Source: CAVVYW01 sp963752605
GTDB taxonomy: Bacteria > Actinomycetota > Thermoleophilia > Solirubrobacterales > 70-9
Length of the DNA: 64,000 nucleotides
Reading direction: 5' to 3'
Assembly (NCBI GenBank): GCA_963752605.1
Contig: CAVVYW010000006.1
Coordinates: 1,004,469-1,068,468 of the forward strand
Within the stretch, counting starts at the first letter, position 1. The number at the start of each line of letters is the position of its first letter. A model generated the notes under the pieces. It saw only the letters and a program-made list of their open reading frames with translations, ran no database searches and was not told the origin of the DNA. This document shows positions 49,472-57,787 of this stretch, piece by piece. The position numbers and the translations under genes were made by a program.

Positions 49472-50620
49472 TCAGAACGACCTCGGCATGCCGAGCACGT
49501 GCTCGGCCACGTAGCTGAGGATCAGGTTCGTCGAGATCGGCGCCACCTGGTACAGCCGCGTCTCGCGGAACTTGCGCTCGACGTCGTATTCGTTGGCGAA
49601 GCCGAAGCCGCCGTGGAACTGCAGGCAGGTGTTGGCCGCTTCCCACGACGCCTTCGCGGCGAGGTACTTCGCCATGTTCGCTTCGGCGCCGCACGGCTTG
49701 TGCGCATCGAACAGCTCGCACGCCTTCCAGCGCATCAGGTCGGCGGCGCGCAGCTCGATGTACGCCTCGGCGATCGGAAACTGCACGCCCTGGTTCTGCG
49801 CGATCGGCCGGCCGAACACGACGCGGTCCTTCGTGTACGCCGTCGCGCGATCGACGAACCAGTGCGCGTCGCCGATGCACTCGGCGGCGATCAGCGTGCG
49901 CTCGGCATTCAGCCCGTCGAGGATGTACTTGAAGCCCTGCCCTTCTTCGCCGATCAGGTTCTCGGCCGGGATCTCGAGGTTCTCGAAGAACAGCTCGTTG
50001 GTCTCGTGATTCACCATGTTCGCAATCGGCCGCACCGTCATGCCGTGACCCACCGCATGGTGCAGGTCGACGAGGAAGATCGACATGCCTTCGGACTTCT
50101 TCTTCACGTCGGCAAGCGGCGTGGTACGCGCCAGCAGGATCATCAGGTCGGAGTGCTGCACGCGCGAGATCCAGACCTTCTGGCCGTTCACGACGTAGCG
50201 GTCGCCTTTCCTCACCGCGGTGGTCTTGATCTTCGTCGTGTCGGTGCCGGTCGTCGGCTCGGTGACGCCCATCGACTGCAGGCGCAGCTCGCCGCTGGCG
50301 ATGCGCGGCAGGTACTCGCGCTTTTGCGCTTCGCTGCCGTGACGCAGCAGCGTGCCCATGTTGTACATCTGGCCATGGCACGCGCCGGCGTTGCCGCCCG
50401 CGCGGTTGATCTCTTCCATGATCACCGACGCTTCGGCCAACCCGAGGCCGGGGCCGCCGTAGTCCTGCGGGATCAGCGCGGCCAGCCAGCCCGCTTTCGT
50501 CAGCGCATCGACGAAAGCCTCGGGGTAGCCGCGTCCTTCATCGATCTTGCGGAAGTACTCGTCGGGGAACTGCCGGCACAGGTCACGCACCGCATCGCGG
50601 ATGTCTTCGTAAGCGGTCAT
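49472..50620 (-). CDS. Acyl-CoA dehydrogenase
   Basis: This intact 382-residue flavoprotein has LAALIPQDYGGPGLGLAEAS, the flavin and substrate motif SMGVTEPTTGTDTTKIKTTA, YVVNGQKVWISRVQHSDLMI, and CLQFHGGFGFANEYDVERKF. The C-terminus reads RLYQVAPISTNLILSYVAEH and lacks the YEGT block that holds the catalytic glutamate in medium-chain enzymes. The base may sit elsewhere or act on an unusual substrate. Methylsuccinyl-CoA or another branched acyl-CoA would fit the locus. Its ATG overlaps the hydratase stop (ATGA). Confidence 0.9.
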   Translation of the reverse strand: MTAYEDIRDAVRDLCRQFPDEYFRKIDEGRGYPEAFVDALTKAGWLAALIPQDYGGPGLGLAEASVIMEEINRAGGNAGACHGQMYNMGTLLRHGSEAQKREYLPRIASGELRLQSMGVTEPTTGTDTTKIKTTAVRKGDRYVVNGQKVWISRVQHSDLMILLARTTPLADVKKKSEGMSIFLVDLHHAVGHGMTVRPIANMVNHETNELFFENLEIPAENLIGEEGQGFKYILDGLNAERTLIAAECIGDAHWFVDRATAYTKDRVVFGRPIAQNQGVQFPIAEAYIELRAADLMRWKACELFDAHKPCGAEANMAKYLAAKASWEAANTCLQFHGGFGFANEYDVERKFRETRLYQVAPISTNLILSYVAEHVLGMPRSF

Positions 50621-51447
50621 GTCGTGTAGTCCAGTCGGGCCTGCATGGCGAGGCGTCCTTGATGATCGCGCGCCCACAGCGCGAGCCGACCTGCGTCGAC
50701 CTCGCGGCCGCAGACGGCGAAGCGGTGGATGTCGAAGATCGGATGCACCGCCTTGAACTCGAAGCGTGTGGCGCGCATGCCGGGGCAGTGCCGACGCGCC
50801 AGGTCGACGAGCAGCGTGGCGATCAGCGGCCCGTGCACGACGAGCCCGGGGTAGCCTTCGACCTCGGTGACGTAGCTGCGGTCGTAGTGGATGCGGTGGC
50901 CGTTGAAGGTGAGTGCCGAGTAGCGAAACAGCAGCACCGGGTCGGGCACGATCTCGCGCGAGAAGGTTTCGTCGTTCGGCGCCGGCTGCGCGACGGCCGG
51001 CGCGTCGTCCGCGCGCGGCAGATCGCGATAGACGATGTCGTGCTCCTCGACGAGCGCGACGCCCACGTCGTTCGAGATCTCGTGGCGCACCGTCACGAAC
51101 ACCAGCGATCCGCTGCGACCGCTCTTCTCGCGGATCGAAGCGATGCGCGAAGTGCGCGTCACCGCGTCGCCGACGCGCAGCGCATGTCGCCACTCGAGCC
51201 GCCCGCCCGCCCACATGCGGCGCGGCAGCGGCACCGGCGGCAGGAAGCCGCCGCGCTTGGCGTGCCCGTCGGAGCCGATCTCGCCGGCGCGCACCTTCGG
51301 CGTGAAATAGATCCAATGCCACAGCGGCGGCAGCTCGACGCCCGGGTCGTCGACATCGAGCGTGGCCGCGAGCGCGGCCACCGGTGCCGCGTCGATGCAG
51401 TCGCGATGCGTTTCGGTGCGCCCGACCCAGCGTTCGAACTCGTCCAT
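50617..51447 (-). CDS. MaoC/FAS1-like dehydratase family (mesaconyl- or itaconyl-CoA hydratase-like)
   Basis: This intact 276-residue protein has two hotdog repeats. The N-terminal FAS1-like half includes HWIYFTPKVRAGEIGSDGHA and LPRRMWAGGRLEWRHALRVG. The C-terminal half includes LLFRYSALTFNGHRIHYDRS, in which the asparagine/histidine pair is the hydratase site, and GYPGLVVHGPLIATLLVDLA. This layout is that of the mesaconyl-C4-CoA and itaconyl-CoA hydratases. It is the first gene of the five-gene operon, coupled to the acyl-CoA dehydrogenase by ATGA. The start ATG 51447 gives MDEFERWVGRTETHRD, which fits the family. Confidence 0.88.
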   Translation of the reverse strand: MDEFERWVGRTETHRDCIDAAPVAALAATLDVDDPGVELPPLWHWIYFTPKVRAGEIGSDGHAKRGGFLPPVPLPRRMWAGGRLEWRHALRVGDAVTRTSRIASIREKSGRSGSLVFVTVRHEISNDVGVALVEEHDIVYRDLPRADDAPAVAQPAPNDETFSREIVPDPVLLFRYSALTFNGHRIHYDRSYVTEVEGYPGLVVHGPLIATLLVDLARRHCPGMRATRFEFKAVHPIFDIHRFAVCGREVDAGRLALWARDHQGRLAMQARLDYTT

Positions 51448-51815
51448 GCGTGCAGCTTGCGGCAACGTGAGGGCAGTCGCAATTCGCTTTTCAAGAACGG
51501 GGCCTTGTGCGCCGCTTAACCGCTGCCGCTCTCTCGTCGCAGCGGTCAATCACGCGCGTGCCCTCGCAGGCCCCGCCACGAAAGTCGCCTCTCCTCATTC
51601 GGGAGGCAGCTCGAGGAGGGCGCTACGACGTCGGCGCTTGCCTGGACAAGTGGCATCGATGACGGGAGACCGATGGCGATTCTCGGAACTGTCCGCTGAT
51701 CGTAGTGAGTACTTTCGTGGAAGCGGGTGCTGGCGGCGCATAGCTTCGTTTGTGGAAAGATCCAGGCTCAGGCTGCTACGCTTGTCGGCAAATTGATCAA
51801 TCGCATTGTGGGCCG
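51448..51815. other. Intergenic region between divergent units
   Basis: About 370 bases separate the start of the hydratase operon (minus) from the start of the two-gene GHKL unit (plus). No gene is supported. It must hold promoters for both directions, but I see no strong -35/-10 pair. An AT-richer patch lies at 51780-51810 (ttgtcggcaaattgatcaatcgcattgtg). Confidence 0.5.
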
Positions 51816-52688
51816 ATGCAGCTCGACATCTTCGATCACAGCCGCGACATCATGCTGCGCAACGACGCCGTGCACGCGCTGCAGCGGCGCGATGCGATCA
51901 ACGTCCGCAAGGCCTGGCAGGCATTGGCCGACGAGTTCCCGCGCGACGACGCCTTGGATCCGCTGGCCGTGCTGATCGATGCGCTGGAGTCGCAAGCCGC
52001 AAGCACGCCGTTTCGCGATCACGACGCGCTACGCACCGCCCGCGAACTCATCGACGACCAGGTCGCACCGGCTGCGCAGCGCCTGCTTGGTGACATCGCC
52101 ACCGCCTGGCTCGCCCCGCTGTGGCGGCACGCCGCGCAGCGAGCCGCGGGGCTTCCGTTTCGCCCCGACCACGTCGACGATCACGCCGCCGCACTATGGC
52201 TGCGCGCGGAAGACTGGCCGACGGCAGCGCAGGCCGTCGCGGGCATCGCGTCATGGCGCCGCATTCCTGCACCGCTGGCGTGGATGGCGCACGCGCGCTG
52301 TTGCACCCACGGGCTGGACGACACCTGGCCCCTGCTCGCCGAGCTGGCATGGCTGGCGCCCGCGCGCTTCGATGCGCTGGCAAGGCGGCTCGCCGACCCG
52401 TCGCTCGACAAGCTGCGCAAGCAGTTCGACGCCGGCTTCGAGGGCCGCGGCGATGCGGACGACCTCGCATGGTTCCCCGCCTGGGTGCTGACTCAAAAGG
52501 CCGGGCTTGCACGCCTGCTAAGCCTGGCGCAACCGCAGCGTCACAGCGAGGCCGAGCGGGCGATGCGGCTGCTGGTGGAGTTGATCGGCCTGGAGCGGCA
52601 AGGTCGCCACCACGAACTGATCGACAAGCGAAAGAGTCTGCGCGATCTGCACGGGGGACTGTATGCGGCGTACATGGAAAGCCGTTGA
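51816..52688 (+). CDS. Helical protein of unknown function, partner of the GHKL ATPase
   Basis: This intact 290-residue protein begins MQLDIFDHSRDIMLRNDAVH. It is almost all predicted helix, rich in Ala, Leu, Arg and Trp, with repeated hairpin-like units (AWQALADEFPRDDALDPLAV, AALWLRAEDWPTAAQAVAGI, WPLLAELAWLAPARFDALAR) that recall TPR-like solenoids. No signal peptide, membrane helix or catalytic motif is seen. I recall similar proteins starting MQLD(I/L)F in Burkholderiales as uncharacterised. The 39-base gap to the ATPase gene and the same strand suggest one operon, so a binding or scaffold role for the ATPase is the simplest inference. Confidence 0.7.
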   Translation: MQLDIFDHSRDIMLRNDAVHALQRRDAINVRKAWQALADEFPRDDALDPLAVLIDALESQAASTPFRDHDALRTARELIDDQVAPAAQRLLGDIATAWLAPLWRHAAQRAAGLPFRPDHVDDHAAALWLRAEDWPTAAQAVAGIASWRRIPAPLAWMAHARCCTHGLDDTWPLLAELAWLAPARFDALARRLADPSLDKLRKQFDAGFEGRGDADDLAWFPAWVLTQKAGLARLLSLAQPQRHSEAERAMRLLVELIGLERQGRHHELIDKRKSLRDLHGGLYAAYMESR

Positions 52689-52727
52689 CTCGCGGTCGGC
52701 CCGACAATCGCGTTCCACGGCAAGGCC

Positions 52728-54563
52728 ATGACCACCGCCGACCCGGCGAGAGCACGAGAGCGCGCGGCAAAGACCCGCCCGGCAGCCAGCGGTCGTCTGC
52801 GCATCGGCGACGACTGGAACGCGATCACGATCATCGCGCTGTCGCAGGACAATCCACTGAAAGCCGTCGCCGAGTTCGTCGAGAACTCGATCGATGCGGG
52901 CGCCCGCTCGATCACGATCACGCGGGCACGCGAGCGCGGCGAGCACTACCTGGAGATCGTCGATGACGGCCGCGGCGTGCCGAAGGACGCCGACGGCGCG
53001 CCCGACTTCCGCTACGTCGCCACGCACATCTGCGATTCGCTCAAGCGGCGCCTCAAGTCCGAGGGCGCGCGCGGCATTCAGGGCGAGTTCGGCATCGGGC
53101 TGCTTTCCTTCTGGACCGTCGGCGAGGAACTGGCAATGAGCTCGGCGGGACCCGACGGCCGTGTCCATGAGATGCGCATGCGCAGGCACGATCCGGGCTA
53201 CAGCGTTGTGCGCCGTGGATCGCTGTTCGCCGAATCCGGCACGCGGCTGAAGATTCGGCCGCTGCTGCCCGGCGTGCGTCAGCTGTCGGGCGAGAAGATC
53301 CAGCGTTACCTCGCCTCCGAGCTGCGCGAGCGCATCCGCCAGTCGGGTGTGCACATTCGTGTTGTCGATCGGCAAGCGCGCAAGGATCTCGCGGTGGAGC
53401 CGCGCCAGTTCACGGGCGAACTGCTGCACCATCTGCCGCTGCCTGCGGCGCCGCAAGGGGAGACCTATGTCGAGCTGTACCTGAACGCCGCCGACGCTAC
53501 CAACCAGGTGGGTCTCTATCGATCCGGGACGCGCATCGTCGCGTCGCTGACGCAGCTCGATGCGTTTCAGAAGACGCCCTGGACCGAGGGCTGCCTGCAG
53601 GGCATCGTCGATGCGCCGTTTCTCAATCTCACGCCAGCGACCCGCACCGGCGTCATCCACGACGCAGCGCTCGAGGCGCTCGTCGAGGCGATGGCGCCGC
53701 TGGAGGCGCGCTTGTGCGAGCTGATCCAGGAGCGCCGGCGCGCCGAGGACGAACGCAGCTCGCGCGAGACCTTGAAGTCGATTCAGCGCGCGTTCCGCGA
53801 GGCGATGCTGGCCCTGCCCGCAGAGGACTATGACTGGTTCGACATCCAGGCGCCGCGCAGACAGGCTGCCGGCAACGGTGCGCAGCCGCTTTCGGCGGCC
53901 GAGCTCGAAGCTGCGGGCGCTCGCCTGCCGGACGAAGCCGAGCCGCTTTCATCGCAGCGAGAGTTCTTCGAGTTCGCGGGACCGCTCTTCAGCGTCCGCA
54001 TCTCGCCTTCGGCCTGCACGGTGCCGGTCGGCACGCAGCGCATGCTGCGCGCGGTCGCGCGCGATGCGAGCCGGCGCCCTGTGACCGATGCGGTCCGATA
54101 CGAGTGGCGCGTGCTGGACGGTGCCGGACGGATCGAGGATGGCAACGCGGAGTACGCGAACTTTCTTGCCCCCGAGGAGCCTCAGCTGGTCAGGGTCGGG
54201 GTGTGGGCACGCCAGGGCGAAACGGAGTGCGAAGCGCAAGCGCTCGTCACAGTGACCGACAGCCTGCTCCCGGAGACGCGAGAACGCGCCGGTGCCGCGT
54301 ACGGCCTGCCCGGCTACACGCTCGAACACGCGCCCGGCCAGCTCTGGCGTTCGCGCCACGACCTAGAGCGCAACCTCATCGTCGTCAATAGTGGGCACCG
54401 CGACTACGTGTTCGCCGCGCGCGCTAAGTCGCTCAAGTTGCGCTATCTGGTCCGCTTGTATGCGAAGGAAATGGTGCGCCGAAACTTTCCCGGTCTGCGC
54501 GGCGAGGAACTGCTCGACCGGCTGATCGAACTGTCGCTGTATACCGAGGAGCACCTTCGCTGA
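52728..54563 (+). CDS. GHKL ATPase (MORC/MutL/Hsp90-like) with Ig-like domain
   Basis: This intact 611-residue protein has the Bergerat ATP-binding fold. The N-box is AEFVENSIDAGA (about 48-59), the first glycine box IVDDGRGVP (77-85), and the second GIQGEFGIGLLSF (116-128). An S5-like second domain follows to about residue 330. A helical stretch with EARLCELIQERRRAEDERSS comes next, and an Ig-like beta domain (about 405-505; SVRISPSACTVPVGTQRMLR) follows. A C-terminal helical domain ends LIELSLYTEEHLR. The layout is closest to prokaryotic MORC-type ATPases; no histidine-kinase H-box and no MutL endonuclease motif is present. It clamps a partner or DNA by ATP-driven dimerisation in relatives. 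The role here is unknown; defence or DNA-structure maintenance are possibilities. Confidence 0.85.
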   Translation: MTTADPARARERAAKTRPAASGRLRIGDDWNAITIIALSQDNPLKAVAEFVENSIDAGARSITITRARERGEHYLEIVDDGRGVPKDADGAPDFRYVATHICDSLKRRLKSEGARGIQGEFGIGLLSFWTVGEELAMSSAGPDGRVHEMRMRRHDPGYSVVRRGSLFAESGTRLKIRPLLPGVRQLSGEKIQRYLASELRERIRQSGVHIRVVDRQARKDLAVEPRQFTGELLHHLPLPAAPQGETYVELYLNAADATNQVGLYRSGTRIVASLTQLDAFQKTPWTEGCLQGIVDAPFLNLTPATRTGVIHDAALEALVEAMAPLEARLCELIQERRRAEDERSSRETLKSIQRAFREAMLALPAEDYDWFDIQAPRRQAAGNGAQPLSAAELEAAGARLPDEAEPLSSQREFFEFAGPLFSVRISPSACTVPVGTQRMLRAVARDASRRPVTDAVRYEWRVLDGAGRIEDGNAEYANFLAPEEPQLVRVGVWARQGETECEAQALVTVTDSLLPETRERAGAAYGLPGYTLEHAPGQLWRSRHDLERNLIVVNSGHRDYVFAARAKSLKLRYLVRLYAKEMVRRNFPGLRGEELLDRLIELSLYTEEHLR

Positions 54564-54945
54564 GTCCGGCGACTGCGCGCCGCACCACGCAACATTTGTC
54601 TCGAGTATGTTCGACATGATTGGCAAGTGGCACCAACACATCGATCACGATGAACCTGCTCGAACTCGGCTTACGTGCGTGAACGGCGGGTGGCCGCGAT
54701 GCAGCCGCAGTGCAGGTCGTCCCAGTACATGAAACGACTGGCGGGGTCCGGGTGCTGCTGCCTAGAGAAGACGAGGATCGCTGCCCGTGCGCGGCGAAGT
54801 CGCGCGAATCACCGGAGAATCCGCTTCCGCCACAGGAAACTCCGCTTGCGGCAAACTCTGCGCTCCGGCCGCACAACGCTCTCGCGGCCAAGCCCGACGT
54901 TCTGACGGGCGACCCCCGCACTCACGAAAGGAACCGCACAACGCC
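54564..54945. other. Intergenic region before opgD
   Basis: About 380 bases with no supported gene. The region 54660-54900 has an open reading continuous with opgD, starting at GTG 54787, but the composition and lack of family match argue against it being translated as part of opgD. A GAAAGGAAC ribosome site stands just before ATG 54946. Confidence 0.5.
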
Positions 54946-56517
54946 ATGCGACGCCGCGACTTCGCCAGGATGGCCACCGCACTTGCCGCGTTCGGCCTGC
55001 CCGCCACGACGCTCATCGCCGCCGACAAGAAACCGCGACTGAAAAAGCTCGGCAGTCCGCAGCCCTTCGACTACGCGTGGCTCAAGGGCCGCGCCCGTTC
55101 GCTGGCCAGCCGTCCCTATCAGAAGCCCGCGGACAAGCTGCCGGACGAGCTGATGGCGCTCGACTACGACCGCTACCAGACCATCGGCTATCGCGACGAC
55201 CACGCGCTGTGGGGCGAGGACGGCCGGCGCTTTCGCCTGAAGTTCTCCCACCTGGGCACGTACTTCGACGTGCCGGTGCGCATGCACGAGCTGGCCGATG
55301 GCATGGCACAGGAGCTGGCCTATGACCCGGCGATGTTCGATTACGGCAAGAGCGGCTTGCAGGCCGCGCGCATGCCAAAGGACCTGGGCTTTGCCGGGTT
55401 CAGGGTGACCTTCCATAGCAATTGGAAACACGATGTCGCGGCTTTCCTCGGTGCAAGCTACTTCCGCTCGGTGGGCGGCGAGCGCCAGTACGGCCTGTCG
55501 GCGCGGGGCCTGGCCATCGACTCCGGCGGCAACGAGGAATTCCCGCTCTTCACCGACTTCTGGCTCGAGAGGCCAGCCGCGGACGCCGCAATGCTCACCA
55601 TCTATGCGCTGATGGATTCGCCGAGCGTCGCCGGCGCCTATCGCTTCGACATCCGTCCGGCCGATCGCGTGGTGATGGACGTCGATGCGGCGCTGTACCC
55701 GCGCAAGGACATCGAACGCGTGGGCATCGCGCCGCTCACCAGCATGTTCCAGCACGGCGAGAACGACCGGCGCATGGCCAACGACTGGCGGCCCGAGATC
55801 CACGATTCCGATGGCCTCTCGATGTGGACGGGCAGCGGCGAATGGCTGTGGCGCCCGCTCGCCAACCCGTCGCAGACGCGCTTCAGCGCCTTCGTCGACG
55901 AGAACCCGCGCGGCTTCGGGCTGCTGCAGCGCGACCGCGAGTTCGACCACTATCAGGACGACGGCGCCTTCTACGAGCGCCGCCCGTGCCTGTGGGTGGA
56001 GCCGAAATCCGGCTGGGGCAAGGGCGCGATCCAGCTCGTCGAGCTGCCCACCGACGACGAGACCAACGACAACATCGTCGCGTTCTGGACGCCGGCCGCC
56101 AAGCCGCGCGCCGGCGAGGAGCGCCTGTTCAGCTATCGCCTGCACTGGGGCGCGCAACCGCCGGTGCAGGCCTCGGCGGCGCGCGTGATCGCCACGCGCA
56201 CCGGCATCGGCGGCGTGGTGGGGCACAAGCGCGCGTACGTGTCGTGGCGCTTTGCGGTCGACTTCGAAGGCGGCGACCTCGCGCTCGTCGGCGACGAGGC
56301 GCAAATGAAGCCGGTGATCACGCCCTCGCGCGGCAGCATCGAAATCACGTCGGCACGGCCGCTGAAGTCGATCCAGGGCTACCGCGCCATGTTCGACCTG
56401 AAGTTGCCCGACGAGAAGCCGACGCCGGTGGAGCTGCGGATGTACCTTGCCTACCAGGGACAGGCGATGAGCGAGACGTGGTGCTATCAGTGGACTCCGC
56501 CGGCGGCCACACGATAA
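54946..56517 (+). CDS. opgD: Glucan biosynthesis protein D (OpgD/MdoD)
   Basis: This intact 523-residue periplasmic protein takes part in making osmoregulated periplasmic glucans. The N-terminus MRRRDFARMATALAAFGLPA is a twin-arginine signal. The body has FDYAWLKGRARSLASRPYQK, LGFAGFRVTFHSNWKHDVAA, FLGASYFRSVGGERQYGLSA, GLAIDSGGNEEFPLFTDFWL and NDNIVAFWTPAAKPRAGEE, all typical of the OpgD/OpgG family. OpgD is thought to trim or shape glucan length or branching. ATG 54946 is preferred because it places the signal at the N-terminus and has a ribosome site. No opgH or opgG is beside it. Confidence 0.93.
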   Translation: MRRRDFARMATALAAFGLPATTLIAADKKPRLKKLGSPQPFDYAWLKGRARSLASRPYQKPADKLPDELMALDYDRYQTIGYRDDHALWGEDGRRFRLKFSHLGTYFDVPVRMHELADGMAQELAYDPAMFDYGKSGLQAARMPKDLGFAGFRVTFHSNWKHDVAAFLGASYFRSVGGERQYGLSARGLAIDSGGNEEFPLFTDFWLERPAADAAMLTIYALMDSPSVAGAYRFDIRPADRVVMDVDAALYPRKDIERVGIAPLTSMFQHGENDRRMANDWRPEIHDSDGLSMWTGSGEWLWRPLANPSQTRFSAFVDENPRGFGLLQRDREFDHYQDDGAFYERRPCLWVEPKSGWGKGAIQLVELPTDDETNDNIVAFWTPAAKPRAGEERLFSYRLHWGAQPPVQASAARVIATRTGIGGVVGHKRAYVSWRFAVDFEGGDLALVGDEAQMKPVITPSRGSIEITSARPLKSIQGYRAMFDLKLPDEKPTPVELRMYLAYQGQAMSETWCYQWTPPAATR

Positions 56518-56562
56518 GCAAGGGAAAGCCTGTGGCACCAATCCGCCCAAGCATGGTCAGGT

Positions 56563-56856
56563 ATGCGCGAACCGCGAGAAGGCGCTGTTCTCGCACATCA
56601 GGAACACGCGCGCGAACACGGTTTCACGAAGGCACCGAATCCATGCCAGGGCATCAAGGGGTTTCGAGAAGACGGCCGCGACGCCTATGTCGATGACGAG
56701 CTGATGGCCAAGGTGATGGAGCGCGCCGTGCGGCCGCTGCAGTTCGCTCTGCGGCTCGCGCACCTCACCGACCAGCGGCCAGTCGAGGTGCTTCGCATGA
56801 GCGAGGCCGACATGTCGGGCGGCGTCCTGCGGGTGCAGAAGGGGGAGAGCGACTGA
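56563..56856 (+). pseudogene. Tyrosine-recombinase (phage integrase) internal fragment
   Basis: About 97 residues read as an integrase middle: KAPNPCQGIKGFREDGRDAY, VDDELMAKVMERAVRPLQFA, and LAHLTDQRPVEVLRMSEADM around the first catalytic arginine (TDQRPVEVL). It stops just after LRVQKGE, where a complete enzyme would carry the catalytic lysine and go on to the HxxR and Tyr motifs. Both ends are missing, so it is dead. It lies 31 bases from a tRNA 3' end in the opposite orientation. Confidence 0.75.
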
Positions 56857-56886
56857 CCGCGACTACCACCAACCTACCAGCATTTT

Positions 56887-56925
56887 TGGTGGGCCCTGAA
56901 GGACTCGAACCTTCGACCGCGGAAC
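56887..56925 (-). tRNA. tRNA 3'-end fragment (probable attachment-site copy)
   Basis: Read on the minus strand, the T-arm GAAGG-TTCGAGT-CCTTC is perfect and is followed by the acceptor strand AGGGCCC and ACCA. The piece stretches back to CCGCGGTC, where an anticodon stem would end. The D-arm, anticodon loop and 5' acceptor strand are absent within the next 100 bases, so this is not a whole tRNA. AGGGCCCACCA would pair with a 5' GGGCCCT, as in some Ile or Lys tRNAs; the isotype is not certain. Such 3' ends are the usual copies left by integrative elements. Confidence 0.7.
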
Positions 56926-57007
56926 AGTTTTCGGGCACGTCGTTGATGCGATTCGGGCTGCGCGAAGCCTACCCAGATGCACCGCATCGGCACCGGATGA
57001 GCCAACC

Positions 57008-57372
57008 TCAAGCCGAAGGCGCGAGGAACAGTAGGCCGGCCCACGAGCGGCTTGAGGAGGCCGCCAGTAGTCCCGCAAACCTGGTCGCAAGGACAGCTCT
57101 GCCAAGCCGACTGGAAAGTTCGCCCAGCCGTACACGGATGCGATCCTCGAGTACGGGCAGGCGCTCCTTGTACCAGGGCTTGTCGCGCTCCAAGAGCGTG
57201 GCCATTGCGCGATCAACGATCGGCGGCTCCACCGTATTAAGCGCGGCAAACATCCATGCGATCGCGCGCGCCCGGGCATTCCATCATCGGGCAGTAGCCC
57301 CAGCATGGCGCTCCGCGATATGGAATACGATCGCCCCCGACTCGAAGTGGGCAAGAAACGGACTAAGTCTCT
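57008..57372 (-). pseudogene. Glutathione S-transferase fragment
   Basis: On the minus strand the reading FESGAIVFHIAERHAG (about 57355-57305) belongs to the end of a GST thioredoxin-like domain. After a frame change near 57300 it continues GLLPDDGMPGRARAI-type sequence and then AWMFAALNTVEPPIVDRAMA and LLERDKPWYKERLPVLEDRI, a standard GST C-terminal domain. The N-terminal glutathione site and the last 50 residues are missing. It is a decayed piece inside a remnant zone. Confidence 0.7.
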
Positions 57373-57487
57373 GGCGAACTCGAACGAAGTCAATTGCTTG
57401 GTGAAGGTTCCGTTCTGCAAAAACCGTCACGCGTGTATTCGTGTCCATGGCGGGTTTGCGGACGCAACGCGCGGTCGCGACAACACG

Positions 57488-57764
57488 ATTTCCAGCCAGA
57501 CAAGGAGTGCGCATCGACTACTGCTGGGGCGGCGTCCTCGACGTGACGTTCGACAGGCTGCCGCTTGCGGGCACGGTTCGAGGCTTGCACTACGCGATGG
57601 GCTACGGCAGCGGCACTCAGGCGATGACCATCGTGGTGAGCGGCAATCCTGCGGCCAATCCGTTGGCGCGACCTGCATTGGCGCGCGGTGCCTGGCAACT
57701 TCGGCCCGCCGTGGTTTCTGTCGTTCGTCGGCGCGACCACCGCGCGTTGGACTTCATCGACTAG
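57488..57764 (+). pseudogene. FAD-dependent amino-acid oxidoreductase, C-terminal fragment
   Basis: The stretch VRIDYCWGGVLDVTFDRLPL then AGTVRGLHYAMGYGSGTQAM is the C-terminal FAD-binding part of DAO-family oxidoreductases. After a frame change the tail GNFGPPWFLSFVG and RALDFID completes it. The N-terminal Rossmann domain is missing and no start codon is plausible. It is a remnant left of dadA, which belongs to the same superfamily but lies on the other strand. Confidence 0.7.
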
Positions 57765-57787
57765 CCTTCATTGGTACACCGGTGCGC

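Noticed and set aside
54922..56550. A minus-strand frame of about 540 codons opposite opgD
   Set aside because: It is antisense to opgD with Arg/Val/His-rich shadow composition and no motif.
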